Assembly: GCF_008087345.1 (NCBI RefSeq) | Contig: NZ_VHIB01000001.1 | Span: forward strand, 372,001 to 436,000 | From: Nocardioides caldifontis | GTDB taxonomy: Bacteria; Actinomycetota; Actinomycetes; Propionibacteriales; Nocardioidaceae | DNA: 64,000 nt | Direction of reading: 5' to 3' | Shown: in pieces, positions 1-8,901 of the stretch | Layout of the letters: each line of letters starts with the position of its first letter | Numbering within the stretch: the first letter of the stretch is position 1 | Position numbers and translations under genes: made by a program | The notes under the pieces: model-generated | Told to the model about the DNA's origin: nothing | Databases searched by the model: none | Seen by the model: only the letters and a program-made list of their open reading frames with translations

Positions 1-71
1 GGGAGCGCGAGCAGCAGCGCCGCGAGGGCCACGGGGAGCCGACGGCTGCGGCGGCTCCTCGGGTCGTTCAC
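1..71 (-). CDS. N-terminal fragment of an exported protein (signal peptide only)
   Basis: A reading frame starts at a GTG at 69-71 on the minus strand and runs off the left edge. Its first 24 residues are an Arg-rich n-region (NDPRSRRSRR) followed by an Ala/Leu hydrophobic core, which is a typical signal peptide. It diverges from the CCA-adding enzyme gene. In Mycobacterium and relatives the gene divergent from pcnA belongs to the cluster leading to a large exported DUF6049-type protein and murJ, so this may be that protein. That identity is inferred only from position; the visible part shows just the export signal. Confidence 0.5.
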   Translation of the reverse strand, partial: MNDPRSRRSRRLPVALAALLLAL

Positions 72-169
72 GGGGTCAGGCTAGCCGTGGCCGGTCGCCC
101 GTCCGGCCACCCTCGGCGCGGCCGGGCGGGGCCGGAGCGGCGCACGGCCGGACTCTAGAGTGGGTCCTC

Positions 170-1657
170 GTGCCCGAACAGCCGACCGACCCCGCCCCTC
201 CGCAGGGCGCCGACGCGCCCCTCTCGATGGCGGAGGTGCAGGAGCGGGCGACCCGTGAGCTGGCCCGGGTCGGCGAGGTCATCGAGCCGCTGGGGGCCCG
301 GTTCGCCGAGGCCGGCGAGGAGCTCGCGCTGGTCGGGGGGCCGGTCCGCGACGCGATGCTCGGCCGGCTCGGCAACGACATCGACCTGACCACCTCCGCG
401 CACCCGGAGAAGACCGAGCGGCTGCTCGCCGGGTGGGCCGACGCGATCTGGGACATGGGCCGGGAGTTCGGCACGATCGGCTGCCGGAAGGGCGGCTGGA
501 CGATCGAGATCACGACGTACCGCTCCGACACCTACGAGCCGACCTCCCGCAAGCCCGAGGTCGCCTACGGCACCTCGCTCGAGGGCGACCTCGGCCGCCG
601 CGACTTCACCGTCAACGCGATGGCGGTCGCCGTGCCCGGCACCCGCTTCGTCGATCCGTACGGCGGCATCGTGGACCTCGCCCACCGGGTGCTCCGCACG
701 CCCGGGCGCCCCGAGGACTCGTTCTCCGACGACCCGCTCCGGATGATGCGGGCCGCCCGGTTCGCCGCCCAGCTCGGCTTCTCCGTCGCCCCCGAGGTCG
801 TCGAGGCGATGACCGCGATGGCCGACCGGATCTCGATCATCTCCGCCGAACGGGTCCGCGACGAGCTGGTGAAGCTGGTCTGCGCGCCCCACCCGCGCCG
901 GGGGCTGACGCTGCTCGTCGAGACCGGCATCGCCGAGCGGGTCCTCCCCGAGCTCCCCGCGCTCGCGCTCGAGCGCGACGAGCACCACCGCCACAAGGAC
1001 GTCTACGAGCACACGCTGACCGTGCTCGAGCAGGCGATGGCGATGGAGGACCGGCTCGGCGGCACCCCGGACTTCGTCACCCGGTTCGCCGCGTTGATGC
1101 ACGACGTCGGCAAGCCCCGCACCCGGCGGTTCCTCCCCGACGGCACCGTGACCTTCCACCACCACGACGTGGTCGGCGCCAAGCTCTCCCGCAAGCGGAT
1201 GAAGGCGCTGCGCTTCTCCAACGACACGATCGAGGCGGTGTGCCGGCTCGTCGAGCTGCACCTGCGGTTCCACGGCTACGGCTCCGGGGAGTGGACCGAC
1301 TCCGCGGTCCGCCGCTACGTCCGCGACGCCGGCGAGGAGCTGAGCCGGCTGCACGTCCTCACCCGGGCCGACTGCACGACCCGCAACCGGCGCAAGGCCG
1401 ACCGGCTCCGCCGCACGTACGACGACCTCGAGGCGCGGATCGAGCGGCTGGCCGAGCAGGAGGAGCTCGACGCGATCCGCCCGGACCTCGACGGCAACCA
1501 GATCATGGCGCTGCTCGGGATCGGTCCCGGCCGTCAGGTCGGGGAGGCCTACCGGCACCTGCTCGAGCTGCGGATGGAGCACGGCCCGCTCGGCGAGGAC
1601 CGGGCCGAGGAGGAGCTCCGGGCCTGGTGGGCCGCGCGCTCAGAAACCCAGGGCTGA
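170..1657 (+). CDS. cca: CCA tRNA nucleotidyltransferase (poly(A) polymerase/HD family)
   Basis: The 495-residue cytoplasmic enzyme adds or repairs the 3'-CCA end of tRNAs. The nucleotidyltransferase head carries GGPVRD (residues 56-61), the metal-binding D70xD72 of NDIDLTT, and RRDFTVNAMA (143-152). The RNA-binding middle follows, and then a C-terminal HD domain with MHDVGKP (H311, D312) and upstream histidines (DEHHRHKD). This is the usual actinobacterial fused form. The GTG at 170 is chosen because the frame opens there; residues 1-20 are Pro/Ala rich and poorly conserved, so the start could lie slightly downstream. It diverges from an exported-protein gene, and its last 18 bases overlap the convergent SARP regulator gene. 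Confidence 0.95.
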   Translation: MPEQPTDPAPPQGADAPLSMAEVQERATRELARVGEVIEPLGARFAEAGEELALVGGPVRDAMLGRLGNDIDLTTSAHPEKTERLLAGWADAIWDMGREFGTIGCRKGGWTIEITTYRSDTYEPTSRKPEVAYGTSLEGDLGRRDFTVNAMAVAVPGTRFVDPYGGIVDLAHRVLRTPGRPEDSFSDDPLRMMRAARFAAQLGFSVAPEVVEAMTAMADRISIISAERVRDELVKLVCAPHPRRGLTLLVETGIAERVLPELPALALERDEHHRHKDVYEHTLTVLEQAMAMEDRLGGTPDFVTRFAALMHDVGKPRTRRFLPDGTVTFHHHDVVGAKLSRKRMKALRFSNDTIEAVCRLVELHLRFHGYGSGEWTDSAVRRYVRDAGEELSRLHVLTRADCTTRNRRKADRLRRTYDDLEARIERLAEQEELDAIRPDLDGNQIMALLGIGPGRQVGEAYRHLLELRMEHGPLGEDRAEEELRAWWAARSETQG

Positions 1658-4600
1658 GCGCCGCTCGGTGAACCACGCGACGTAGCGGTCCAGCCCCCAC
1701 TCCTCGGCGAGCCGGAGGGCCGACGCGGCGTGGCGCGCCGCGTCGTCGCGCCGGCCGAGCGTCGCCTCCGCCAGCGCGAGGTAGCCGTCCTGCGGCCCGA
1801 TCACCGTCGAGATCCCGGAGACCACCATCCGGCCCGCGAGCGGCGCGCACTGGCGCAGCGCGTCCTCCGCGAGCTGCTCGTCGCCCAGTGCCGCGGCGGC
1901 CTCGGCGAGGCAGGCGGCGCCGGTCGCCGAGCTCCAGTTCGGCGCGGGGTAGCGCAGCGGCCGCCGGGCGCGGTCGCCGAGCTCGTCGAGCCGGCCCGTG
2001 CGCGCCAGGGTCACCAGCAGCACGTCGCGGCCGATGTCGGCGTCGGACACCTCGACCCCGGCACGCAGCGGCCCGACGATCGGCTCGAGGCCGCCGCTGC
2101 CGCTCCACATCCGGGTGATCAGCTCGACGCCCGCCATGTGCAGCTGCTGCAGCGGGAGGCTCGTCCGTGGTCGCATCTCGGTCAGCTCGGCCCGCCGCCG
2201 CTCGATCTCCGGCTCGTCGCCGCGCATCGACGCCAGGCTGAGCTCCACGAACCCCAGCGCGGTCAGCACGTAGTTGAGCCGGCGCCGCCGGGCGAGTCGC
2301 TCGGCCTCGCCGACGTAGCGGCGGTAGCCGTCGAGGTCGGCCAGCTCCACCGCGTCGCCGGCAGCGGTCATCAGCGCGACCGCGAGCCCCTCGGGGTCGT
2401 CGGCGGCGCGGGCCGCCTCGAGCCCCTCCCGGGAGAGCTCCGCGCGCCGGTGCGCCCGGGCCGGTGTCCACAGCGCGAGCGCGGCGCTCCGGCAGGCCCA
2501 CATCAGCAGCCTGGGGTCGCCGACGCGGCGGGCCATCGCCAGTCCCTCGTCGACGAGCGCCTCGACCTCCGCGTCGACCGAGGGCACGTAGTAGAGCTGC
2601 ACCGCGAGCCCCAGCATCACGTGGCACCGCTCGACGGAGTCGTGCTCCGGCAGCCGGGACAGCGCCCACCGGAGGTCGTCGATCGAGTCCTCCTCCACGA
2701 CCTGCCACTCCATCGGGAGCCACATGCTGTTGCGGTTGAGGGTCGCGGCGGCCTGGGCGAGGCGCAGCGGGTCGTCCGCCGTACGGCCGAGCGTGATCGC
2801 CTCGTGGCAGGAGGCCTGGAGGACGTCGGCGTCGGCGGCGAGCTGGGCGTCGGCCGCGCGAGCCAGCAGCAGCTCGCACCGCTCCTGCGGCGTGCCGAGC
2901 GGGTCGCGCCGGTGGGCGTCGACGGCGGTGCCGAGGAGCGCGACCGCCTCCTCGTGGGCGAAGCTGTGCCGCGCCTGGTCGGCGGCGGCCACCGCGGCCC
3001 GCCACGCCCGGCCGACGTGGGCGGGGCCGGCGGCCCGCCAGTGGTGGGCCAGCTCGGTGACCCGCTCCTCGGGACGGACCAGCGCCTGCACCTGCGGGTC
3101 GTTCTCGAGGGTGTGCGCGACCTGCGCGTGCCACCGGGCCCGACGGCTCGGGGTCACCGACTCGGCGACCGCGTCGCGGGTCAGCGCGTGCACGAAGGCC
3201 GACGTCCCGGCGGCGACGTCGACGACCAGCCCGGCCTTCCGCGCGGGCGCCAGCCGCTCGTCCACCTCGTCGGGGTCGGCCAGCGCGACGGCGGCCAGCA
3301 CGTCGAGCGAGAACCGCCGGCCGAGCACCGCCGCGACCAGCAGCAGGTCGCGGGTGGGCGCCGGGAGCTCCTCGAGCCGGCGCAGCAGCACCTCGCGCAG
3401 GGTGGCGGGCACGGTCCCACCGGCGTCCGCGGAGCTGCCCAGCCGGGCGAGCTCGATGAGGAAGAACGGGTTGCCGCCGGCCCGGCCGTGCCACGACTCC
3501 AGCGTCGCGGCGTCGACGTCGCCGCCGGCGACCGCGCCGACCAGCTCCCGGGCGCCGTCCCGGTCGAGCCCCGTGAGCTCCAGCCGCGTCGCGTGGCGGC
3601 GGGCGAACGCCTCGGAGACCTCCGAGAGCGCCCCCATCGGCTCCGGCCAGGTGCGCCGGGTCGCCACCACCGCGAGCCGGTGGCCGGGTGCCATGACGGT
3701 CAGCAGGTGGCGGAGCACCCGCAGGCTCGCGGTGTCGGCCCAGTGCAGGTCCTCGAGCACCACCAGCACCGGGCGGTCGGCGGCCCGCGAGGTCACCTCG
3801 GCGACGACCGCGTCCCAGGCGAGGAACTCCTGCGCCCGATCGGCGGCCGCAGCGCCGGAGCCGACGACCCGGGCGAGGACCTCCTCGGCCACCGGCCGGT
3901 CGGTCTGCCGGTCGAGGTCGTGGAGCACCGCGGCCCACGGCCACAGCGGCGGCGCACCGTCGTCCTGCGAGCACCGCCCGGTGGCCACCGCGAACCCGCG
4001 GAGCGACGCCTCGCTCGCCAGGTGCTCGACGAGCCGGCTCTTGCCGATCCCCGGCTCGCCGACCAGCAGCGCAGGCGCCGGGGTGCCGGCCGCGGCCCGC
4101 TCGAGGACGCCGACCAGCGCGGCCTCCTCGGCCTCCCGGCCGATCGTGTCCCACGCCCTGCGGACGGCCGGCTCGGCGGGAGCCTCCGGCACCGTCCGTA
4201 CGGCGGCCACCGGCTCGGCCGCGAGCCACCGGCCGAGGAGCGGGTCCTGGCGGAGCACCAGCTGCTCGAGCTCGCGGAGCTCCTCGCCCGGGTCGAGCCC
4301 GAGCTCCTCGGCGAGCACCTCGCGCACCCGGCGCAGCGCGGCGAGCGCCTCGGCCTGCCTCCCGGAGCGGGTGAGGGCGAGCGCGTGCAGCGCCCAGGTC
4401 CGCTCCCGGAGCGGGTTGCGGCGGGTGGCCTCCTCGGTGCTGGCCACGACCGTCGCGTGCTCGCCGAGCGCCAGGAGGGCCAGCACCCGGTCGTCCTCGG
4501 CGGTGAGCCGGAGCTCCTCGAGGGAGGTGCGGGCGAGGGCGACCTCGGGGTGGTCCGGCAGGTCGGCGTACGGCTCCCCGGTCCATCCGGCGAGCGCCGC

Positions 4601-5056
4601 CTCGAGCCGGTCGAGCGCCGCGGTGACGCGGGTCCGGTCGAGCCCCTCGACCGGCCACCCGTCCGGGCCGCGGATGCCGAGCTGGCCGGCGAGGGGCTCG
4701 AGCTCCCGGTGGAGCCGGCGCACCTCGGCGGAGAACCGGTGGGCGTCGACGTCCTCGGGGCCGAGGTCCAGTCGGTAGCCGTGGTCGGTGGTCACCAGCA
4801 GCGTGGGCCGCTCACGCGGGCCGAGCCCCGGCTCCAGCGTCCGGCGCAGCCCGGAGATGTAGGAGTGCAGCGTCCCGTGAGCGCCCGGAGGCGGCGCACC
4901 ACCCCAGACGAGGTCGGCGAGCACGTCGGGAGCGACGTCCGCGCCCACCCGCAACGCCAGCCCGGCCAGCACCGACCGCGGCTTCCGCGCGCCGATGTCC
5001 GCAGCGGTCCCCCCGGCCAGGACCGCCGCACTCGGCCCCAGCACCTGCACCTGCAC
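1640..5056 (-). CDS. SARP/AfsR-type transcriptional regulator with BTAD and AAA ATPase domains
   Basis: This is a 1138-residue regulator. Residues 1-95 form a winged helix of the OmpR/SARP type (VQVLGPSAAVLAGG, then LHSYISGLRRTLE). A bacterial transcriptional activator domain (BTAD) occupies about 100-270. A STAND/AAA ATPase follows, with Walker A GEPGIGKS (333-340) and Walker B VLVVLEDLHWAD. The C-terminal 500 residues are helical TPR-like repeats. Such proteins usually activate secondary-metabolite or stress genes in response to a ligand sensed by the C-terminal part. No biosynthetic cluster is visible nearby, so the target is unknown. The GTG start sits between repeated GTGCAGGTGCAG codons. 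The gene is single, and its 3' end overlaps that of cca by 18 bases. Confidence 0.9.
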   Translation of the reverse strand: MQVQVLGPSAAVLAGGTAADIGARKPRSVLAGLALRVGADVAPDVLADLVWGGAPPPGAHGTLHSYISGLRRTLEPGLGPRERPTLLVTTDHGYRLDLGPEDVDAHRFSAEVRRLHRELEPLAGQLGIRGPDGWPVEGLDRTRVTAALDRLEAALAGWTGEPYADLPDHPEVALARTSLEELRLTAEDDRVLALLALGEHATVVASTEEATRRNPLRERTWALHALALTRSGRQAEALAALRRVREVLAEELGLDPGEELRELEQLVLRQDPLLGRWLAAEPVAAVRTVPEAPAEPAVRRAWDTIGREAEEAALVGVLERAAAGTPAPALLVGEPGIGKSRLVEHLASEASLRGFAVATGRCSQDDGAPPLWPWAAVLHDLDRQTDRPVAEEVLARVVGSGAAAADRAQEFLAWDAVVAEVTSRAADRPVLVVLEDLHWADTASLRVLRHLLTVMAPGHRLAVVATRRTWPEPMGALSEVSEAFARRHATRLELTGLDRDGARELVGAVAGGDVDAATLESWHGRAGGNPFFLIELARLGSSADAGGTVPATLREVLLRRLEELPAPTRDLLLVAAVLGRRFSLDVLAAVALADPDEVDERLAPARKAGLVVDVAAGTSAFVHALTRDAVAESVTPSRRARWHAQVAHTLENDPQVQALVRPEERVTELAHHWRAAGPAHVGRAWRAAVAAADQARHSFAHEEAVALLGTAVDAHRRDPLGTPQERCELLLARAADAQLAADADVLQASCHEAITLGRTADDPLRLAQAAATLNRNSMWLPMEWQVVEEDSIDDLRWALSRLPEHDSVERCHVMLGLAVQLYYVPSVDAEVEALVDEGLAMARRVGDPRLLMWACRSAALALWTPARAHRRAELSREGLEAARAADDPEGLAVALMTAAGDAVELADLDGYRRYVGEAERLARRRRLNYVLTALGFVELSLASMRGDEPEIERRRAELTEMRPRTSLPLQQLHMAGVELITRMWSGSGGLEPIVGPLRAGVEVSDADIGRDVLLVTLARTGRLDELGDRARRPLRYPAPNWSSATGAACLAEAAAALGDEQLAEDALRQCAPLAGRMVVSGISTVIGPQDGYLALAEATLGRRDDAARHAASALRLAEEWGLDRYVAWFTERRSALGF

Positions 5057-5223
5057 GGCGGAACGCTATCCCGCACGCCGCGTCCCGGCACAGGACGTAC
5101 GGCCCGCGGTGTCGCCCCGCCTGCACCGCGCGCGCCGAGCCGCCCTCGGGCCCAAGAGCGGCCCAAGCGGCACCCAAGGTCGCTCCGCCACCGTCGGGAC
5201 CACACCACGAGCAGGAGGAACCG

Positions 5224-5934
5224 ATGACCACCACCACCCAGGTCCCCCAGATCACGCTGCCCGGCCAGGCGCACACCGCCGAGGGACCCCACGACATGGG
5301 CGGGATGTACGTCATGCACCACGCCTTCCGTCGCGACCTCGACCGGTTCGTCTCCGCGGTCCGGCGCACGCCGGTCTGCGAGGAGGCGACCTGGCGGGCG
5401 CTGCAGCGGCGGTTCGGCCTCTTCGACGAGGCGCTCCACCACCACCACGAGATCGAGGACGCCGAGATCTGGCCGATCCTCCTCGACCGGGCGGAGGGCG
5501 TCGACCGGGAGACCCTCGAGGCGATGGAGGCCGAGCACGGCACGATCGACCCGGCCCTCGAGAGCTGCCGCGAGGGGTTCGCCGCGATGGTCGAGCACCC
5601 GTGCGCCGACCACCGCAACGCGCTCGACGTGCGGGTCACCGCGCTCCGCGCCAGTCTCGCCGACCACCTGCGCCACGAGGAGACCGAGGCGCTGCCCCTG
5701 GTCCAGCGGACGATGACGGCGGCGGAGTGGGAGGCGTCGGAGAAGGCCGCGGGCAAGGGGTACCCGCTCCGGATGATCCCGTTCCTCGTCTGCTGGACGA
5801 TGGAGGGGATGCCCGAGGAGGTGCGGCGCAACGTGCTCGGCCAGGCCGGCCCCGGCTACGGCGTGGTGCTGCGGCTCCTCGAGGGCCGGCACGCCCGCCG
5901 GGAGCGCGGTGCCTTCCGGTTCGCCGACTGCTGA
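5224..5934 (+). CDS. hemerythrin (HHE) domain protein
   Basis: A 236-residue cytoplasmic protein built of helices with spaced histidines and acids: MYVMHHAFRRDLDRF near residue 35, LHHHHEIEDAEIWPIL near 75, EAEHGTIDP near 105 and DHLRHEETEALPLVQ near 150. This is the di-iron HHE arrangement. Family members bind O2 or NO or act as redox sensors; the ligand here is unknown. The ATG is preceded by a good ribosome site (AGGAGGAACCG). It diverges from the SARP regulator at 1640-5056 (167 bases apart), so the regulator may control it, but that is inference. Confidence 0.85.
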   Translation: MTTTTQVPQITLPGQAHTAEGPHDMGGMYVMHHAFRRDLDRFVSAVRRTPVCEEATWRALQRRFGLFDEALHHHHEIEDAEIWPILLDRAEGVDRETLEAMEAEHGTIDPALESCREGFAAMVEHPCADHRNALDVRVTALRASLADHLRHEETEALPLVQRTMTAAEWEASEKAAGKGYPLRMIPFLVCWTMEGMPEEVRRNVLGQAGPGYGVVLRLLEGRHARRERGAFRFADC

Positions 5935-5987
5935 GGCGTCGCGCAGGTCACGGTTTCCGGCTCGCGGGGCCGGGGGATCCCCTCCTC

Positions 5988-6449
5988 ATGGGGACCGACA
6001 TCGTCAGGACCGAGACGGCCGAGGCGCCGATCGGCGTGGCCTTCGCCTACCTCGACGACTACCGCGAGGTGCCGAGCTGGATGTTCGGGGTCGAGGACTT
6101 CCGGGTCGTGGGCGACCAGGACCACGGGCTGGGCTCGGAGTTCGAGGCGACGCTGAACCTCGGGATCAAGCTCCACACCCGGATCCGCTGCACCGAGTGG
6201 GAGAAGAACCGGGTGATCGGGATGGACTCCGTCAAGGGGTTCAAGGTCCGCTCGCGCTGGTACTTCGAGGAGGACGGTCCCGGACGCACGAAGGTCCGGG
6301 CGGAGGTGACCTACGGGCTGCCGTTCGGGCCCGCCGGCAAGGCGATGGGCAAGGTCATCGGTCCCGCGGTCCAGCGGGCCGTCGGCCACTCCGCCGAGAC
6401 GCTGATCAGGAACATCGAGGCGCTGGCCGCGCGGGAGGCCGGTCGCTGA
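5988..6449 (+). CDS. SRPBCC family protein (polyketide cyclase/dehydrase-like)
   Basis: A 153-residue single-domain protein. The START-like fold is suggested by the N-terminal strand (IVRTETAEAPIGVAFAYLDDY), the central strands (EFEATLNLGIKLHTRIRCTEW) and the long C-terminal helix (GKVIGPAVQRAVGHSAETLIRNIEAL). Proteins of this size usually bind a hydrophobic ligand or protect a membrane-linked function; no catalytic residues can be assigned. The ATG at 5988 is used because the frame continues far upstream only as antisense of the SARP gene. It lies 53 bases after the hemerythrin gene and could be co-transcribed with it. Its last 44 bases overlap the convergent MFS gene. Confidence 0.8.
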   Translation: MGTDIVRTETAEAPIGVAFAYLDDYREVPSWMFGVEDFRVVGDQDHGLGSEFEATLNLGIKLHTRIRCTEWEKNRVIGMDSVKGFKVRSRWYFEEDGPGRTKVRAEVTYGLPFGPAGKAMGKVIGPAVQRAVGHSAETLIRNIEALAAREAGR

Positions 6450-7713
6450 CCGGTGCCCAGCGGGCGAAGGCCACGGCGGTGAGCAGGTACCCCGCCGCCA
6501 GCACCCCCAGCACGGCGTACGAGCGGCCGTCGGCCGGCAGGACGAGCGCCCCGGTCGCCGCCGCCGCCACGAAGACCACGTTGAACAGCACGTCGTAGAG
6601 CGAGAAGACGCGGCCCCGGAAGGCGTCGTCGATGCCGGCCTGCACGAAGGTGTCGACGCAGATCTTGACCCCCTGCGACACCAGGCCGAGCACGAACACC
6701 GACACCAGGACCGCGGTCTCGGTGTAGGCAGCCGTCGGGTAGAGCTGCACCGCGGCGCCGACCACCAGCAGCACCAGCACCCAGGTGCGTGCCGGGAGCC
6801 GGTCGGTCACCGGTGGCGTGACCAGCGCCGCTGCGAGGAACCCCGCGCCGCCGACCAGCGCCGCGAGGGAGAGCCCCGAGAAGGCGGCGTCGGGGTCGCC
6901 GGGGTGGAAGGCGTTGCGGTGCAGCAGCACCAGCGCGACCGAGGAGATCCCGAACCAGTAGCGGTGCGCGCCGATCGCCAGCAGCCCGCTCGCCGGCAGC
7001 GGCCGCGACCCCAGGTGGCGCAGCCCCTCGACGAGGCCGCGCACGACCGCGCCGAGCGAGGCGAGCACCGGTGGCCGCCGCGGGTCGGGGTCGGGTCCCA
7101 GCCGGTCCCGCGGGATGCGGAGCGCAAGCAGCCCGGCGCCGGCGTACGCGAGGCTCGCGCCGAGGAGCACGGTCACGTCCCCGTCCCACCCGACGCCCCC
7201 GGCCAGCGAGCGCAGCCCGGCGCCGGCGCCCAGCCCGAGGACGTAGGCGAGAGTGCCGGCGGTGGGGGTGAGCGCGTTCGCGGTGACCAGGTCGTCGCCG
7301 GCGACGGTGTGCGGGAGCGCGGCGGAGAGCCCGGCGAGCAGGAACCGGTTGATCGAAAGGCCGAGGAGGACCGTGGCGTAGAAGAGCGGGTCCGGCACCT
7401 CCGCCGCCACCTCCACGGCCACCACGGCCGCGACCGCGACCCGGCTGAGGTTCGCCCAGACCAGCACCTGGCGCCTCGACCACCGGTCGAGGAAGACCCC
7501 GGCGAACGGGCCGAGCAGCGAGAAGGGGAGCAGCACGACCGCGAGCGCGGCGGCGACCGCCGACGCGGAGAGCTGCTCGTTCGAGAACAGGGCGTACGAC
7601 GCCAGCGCGACCTGGAACACCCCGTCGCTGCCCTGGCTGGCGAGCCGGACCCCGAACAGCCGGCGGAACCAGACCCCGCGGAGCAGGCGGATCAGGTGGG
7701 CCGGCGCGGACAT
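6406..7713 (-). CDS. MFS transporter (drug-efflux-like, 12 TM)
   Basis: A 435-residue inner-membrane protein with about 12 hydrophobic segments. The loop GVFLDRWSRRQVLVW after TM2 is the MFS motif A region (D-R-x-x-R-R). The N-terminus (LRGVWFRRLFGVRLASQGSDGVFQVALASY) resembles actinobacterial permeases annotated as major facilitator transporters of unknown substrate. The ATG start at 7713 follows an Arg/Gly-rich leader region without a clear ribosome site. The C-terminal codons overlap the convergent SRPBCC gene. Substrate not identifiable. Confidence 0.85.
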   Translation of the reverse strand: MSAPAHLIRLLRGVWFRRLFGVRLASQGSDGVFQVALASYALFSNEQLSASAVAAALAVVLLPFSLLGPFAGVFLDRWSRRQVLVWANLSRVAVAAVVAVEVAAEVPDPLFYATVLLGLSINRFLLAGLSAALPHTVAGDDLVTANALTPTAGTLAYVLGLGAGAGLRSLAGGVGWDGDVTVLLGASLAYAGAGLLALRIPRDRLGPDPDPRRPPVLASLGAVVRGLVEGLRHLGSRPLPASGLLAIGAHRYWFGISSVALVLLHRNAFHPGDPDAAFSGLSLAALVGGAGFLAAALVTPPVTDRLPARTWVLVLLVVGAAVQLYPTAAYTETAVLVSVFVLGLVSQGVKICVDTFVQAGIDDAFRGRVFSLYDVLFNVVFVAAAATGALVLPADGRSYAVLGVLAAGYLLTAVAFARWAPVSDRPPARPAPRCS

Positions 7714-7773
7714 GCGGCGATCCTCCCAGCCGCACCTGCGGGTCCCGGCACCGACAGGACCCGGGACGCACCA

Positions 7774-7804
7774 CGCCCCGCGGCCGACGGACGGCCGCGG
7801 GGCG
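7774..7804 (-). terminator. perfect 13-bp stem hairpin
   Basis: The arms 7774-7786 and 7792-7804 (CGCCCCGCGGCCG and its complement) pair perfectly around a 5-base loop. It lies 46 bases past the stop of the Pro/Gly-tailed membrane protein gene (minus strand) and 60 bases upstream of the MFS start. It is best read as a factor-independent-like terminator lacking a T tract, as is common in high-GC actinobacteria. Confidence 0.7.
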
Positions 7805-7824
7805 CGGGTGGGTCGAGCTGTCCC

Positions 7825-7848
7825 GGGTGGTCGAGCTCGTCGAGACCC
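7825..7848. repeat. interspersed repeat copy, GGTGGTCGAGCTCGTCGAGACC type
   Basis: This 24-bp intergenic sequence contains GGTCGAGCTCGTCGAGAC. It matches the two arms of the element inside treY (33775-33829) and a degenerate copy at 45164-45178. The shared core is GGTCGAGCYTGTCGAG. A second half-copy (GGGTCGAGCTGTCCC) lies just to its left. The motif is partly self-complementary and resembles a short palindromic repeat dispersed in actinobacterial genomes. Confidence 0.5.
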
Positions 7849-7849
7849 G

Positions 7850-8749
7850 TCAGGGAGCGACGGGCTCGTTCTGCAGGGCGCGGTAGGTGTAGGCCTGGCC
7901 CAGGACGATCACCGGGACCGCCACGAGGAGCCCGATGCCGCAGAGCAGCGCACCGACGAACCCGACGACGATCGCGAGCAGGAAGAACAGCAGCGTCGGA
8001 CCCAGGTTCTGGGTGGTCAGCTGGATGCTCGCCTTGATCGCGTCGACCGGCGCGAGGCGGCGGTCGATGACGAAGTACATCGTGTACATCGTGACGAACT
8101 GCCAGATCAGCCCCGGCAGGTAGCAGAGCAGCAGGCCGACGAACGACCCGATGCCGATGAGGATCGCGGCGACGACGACGCTCCCCCAGGGGATGCCGGC
8201 GAACGCGGCGCCGGGGTTGACCGGCTCACCACGGGCGATCTTCAGCGCGGCGTGGGTCAGCGCGGTCATCACCGCGAAGCCGGCCGCGATCGCGATGCCG
8301 GCCACCAGCATGAGGACCGCGGTGTAGACCCAGAAGTTCCCGCCGCCCTCCTCGATCTGGCCGGTCTCGAAGTTGAACGTGTCGGCCTCGGGGGCGAACG
8401 GCTGCGCGACGAGGAAGCCGAGCCCGTAGACGACGGCGTACACCAGGATCGCGGCGAGCGCGAGGGTCAGCATCGTGCCGACGTTCTGGGTGAACTTCGT
8501 CCAGGCCCACTGGATCGCGTTCACCGGGCTGTAGGCGCCCGCTCCCGAGGGAGGTCCGTAGCCGGGGGGCGGTCCGTAGCCGCCGGGCGGCGGCCCCTGC
8601 GGGGGGTAGCCCCCACCGGGCGGCGGCCCCGAGGGCGGGCCCTGGGGCGGGTACCCGCCACCGGGCGGCGGTGGCGGTGCGCCCCCTCCGGGCGGCGGGG
8701 GCGGGGTGCCTCCTCCAGGAGGCGGGGGAGGCGGGTTCGAGTCGCTCAT
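7850..8749 (-). CDS. membrane protein with Pro/Gly-rich N-terminal tail (DUF4013-like)
   Basis: A 299-residue protein. Residues 1-75 are a low-complexity cytoplasmic tail of PPPPPGGG / GGGYPPQGPP repeats, followed by about five or six TM segments (for example MLTLALAAILVYAVVYGLGFL and LLFFLLAIVVGFVGALLCGIGLLVAVPVIVLG). The motif NAIQWAWTKFTQN before TM1 and the overall shape match uncharacterised integral membrane proteins common in actinobacteria. The start MSDSNPP at 8749 is preferred over an upstream ATG at 8854, because the longer N-terminus would run through unrelated sequence and into the terminator hairpin. Function unknown; the tail may bind partners in membrane organisation (inference). 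Confidence 0.75.
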   Translation of the reverse strand: MSDSNPPPPPPGGGTPPPPPGGGAPPPPPGGGYPPQGPPSGPPPGGGYPPQGPPPGGYGPPPGYGPPSGAGAYSPVNAIQWAWTKFTQNVGTMLTLALAAILVYAVVYGLGFLVAQPFAPEADTFNFETGQIEEGGGNFWVYTAVLMLVAGIAIAAGFAVMTALTHAALKIARGEPVNPGAAFAGIPWGSVVVAAILIGIGSFVGLLLCYLPGLIWQFVTMYTMYFVIDRRLAPVDAIKASIQLTTQNLGPTLLFFLLAIVVGFVGALLCGIGLLVAVPVIVLGQAYTYRALQNEPVAP

Positions 8750-8806
8750 GGGCCGCAGAGTAGTGATCCGAGACCCCGCGCAGGGCGAAGAACGGCCGGA
8801 CACACG

Positions 8807-8844
8807 GGTGCCGCGGACCTCACGGGACGGAGGTCCGCGGCACC
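8807..8844 (-). terminator. perfect 15-bp stem hairpin after ino1
   Basis: The arms 8807-8821 and 8830-8844 (GGTGCCGCGGACCTC and its complement) pair perfectly around an 8-base loop. The hairpin lies 57 bases beyond the ino1 stop codon on the minus strand and ends the padR-ino1 operon. Confidence 0.8.
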
Positions 8845-8901
8845 ACGTAGGCAAACCGGGTCATGCGGGCATGGTCACGCCCGCGACGTGCGGTCAGGCG
8901 T

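Noticed and set aside
1503-4658. Long Arg/Gly/Pro-rich reading frames opposite or out of frame with the SARP gene
   Set aside because: They are shadows of a high-GC gene: amino-acid composition is extreme and no domain is recognisable. Similar frames over other genes were ignored for the same reason.
8750-8854. Longer N-terminus (MPTWCRGPPS...) for the Pro/Gly-tailed membrane protein
   Set aside because: The extension would be encoded by the ino1 terminator hairpin, and its composition is atypical.
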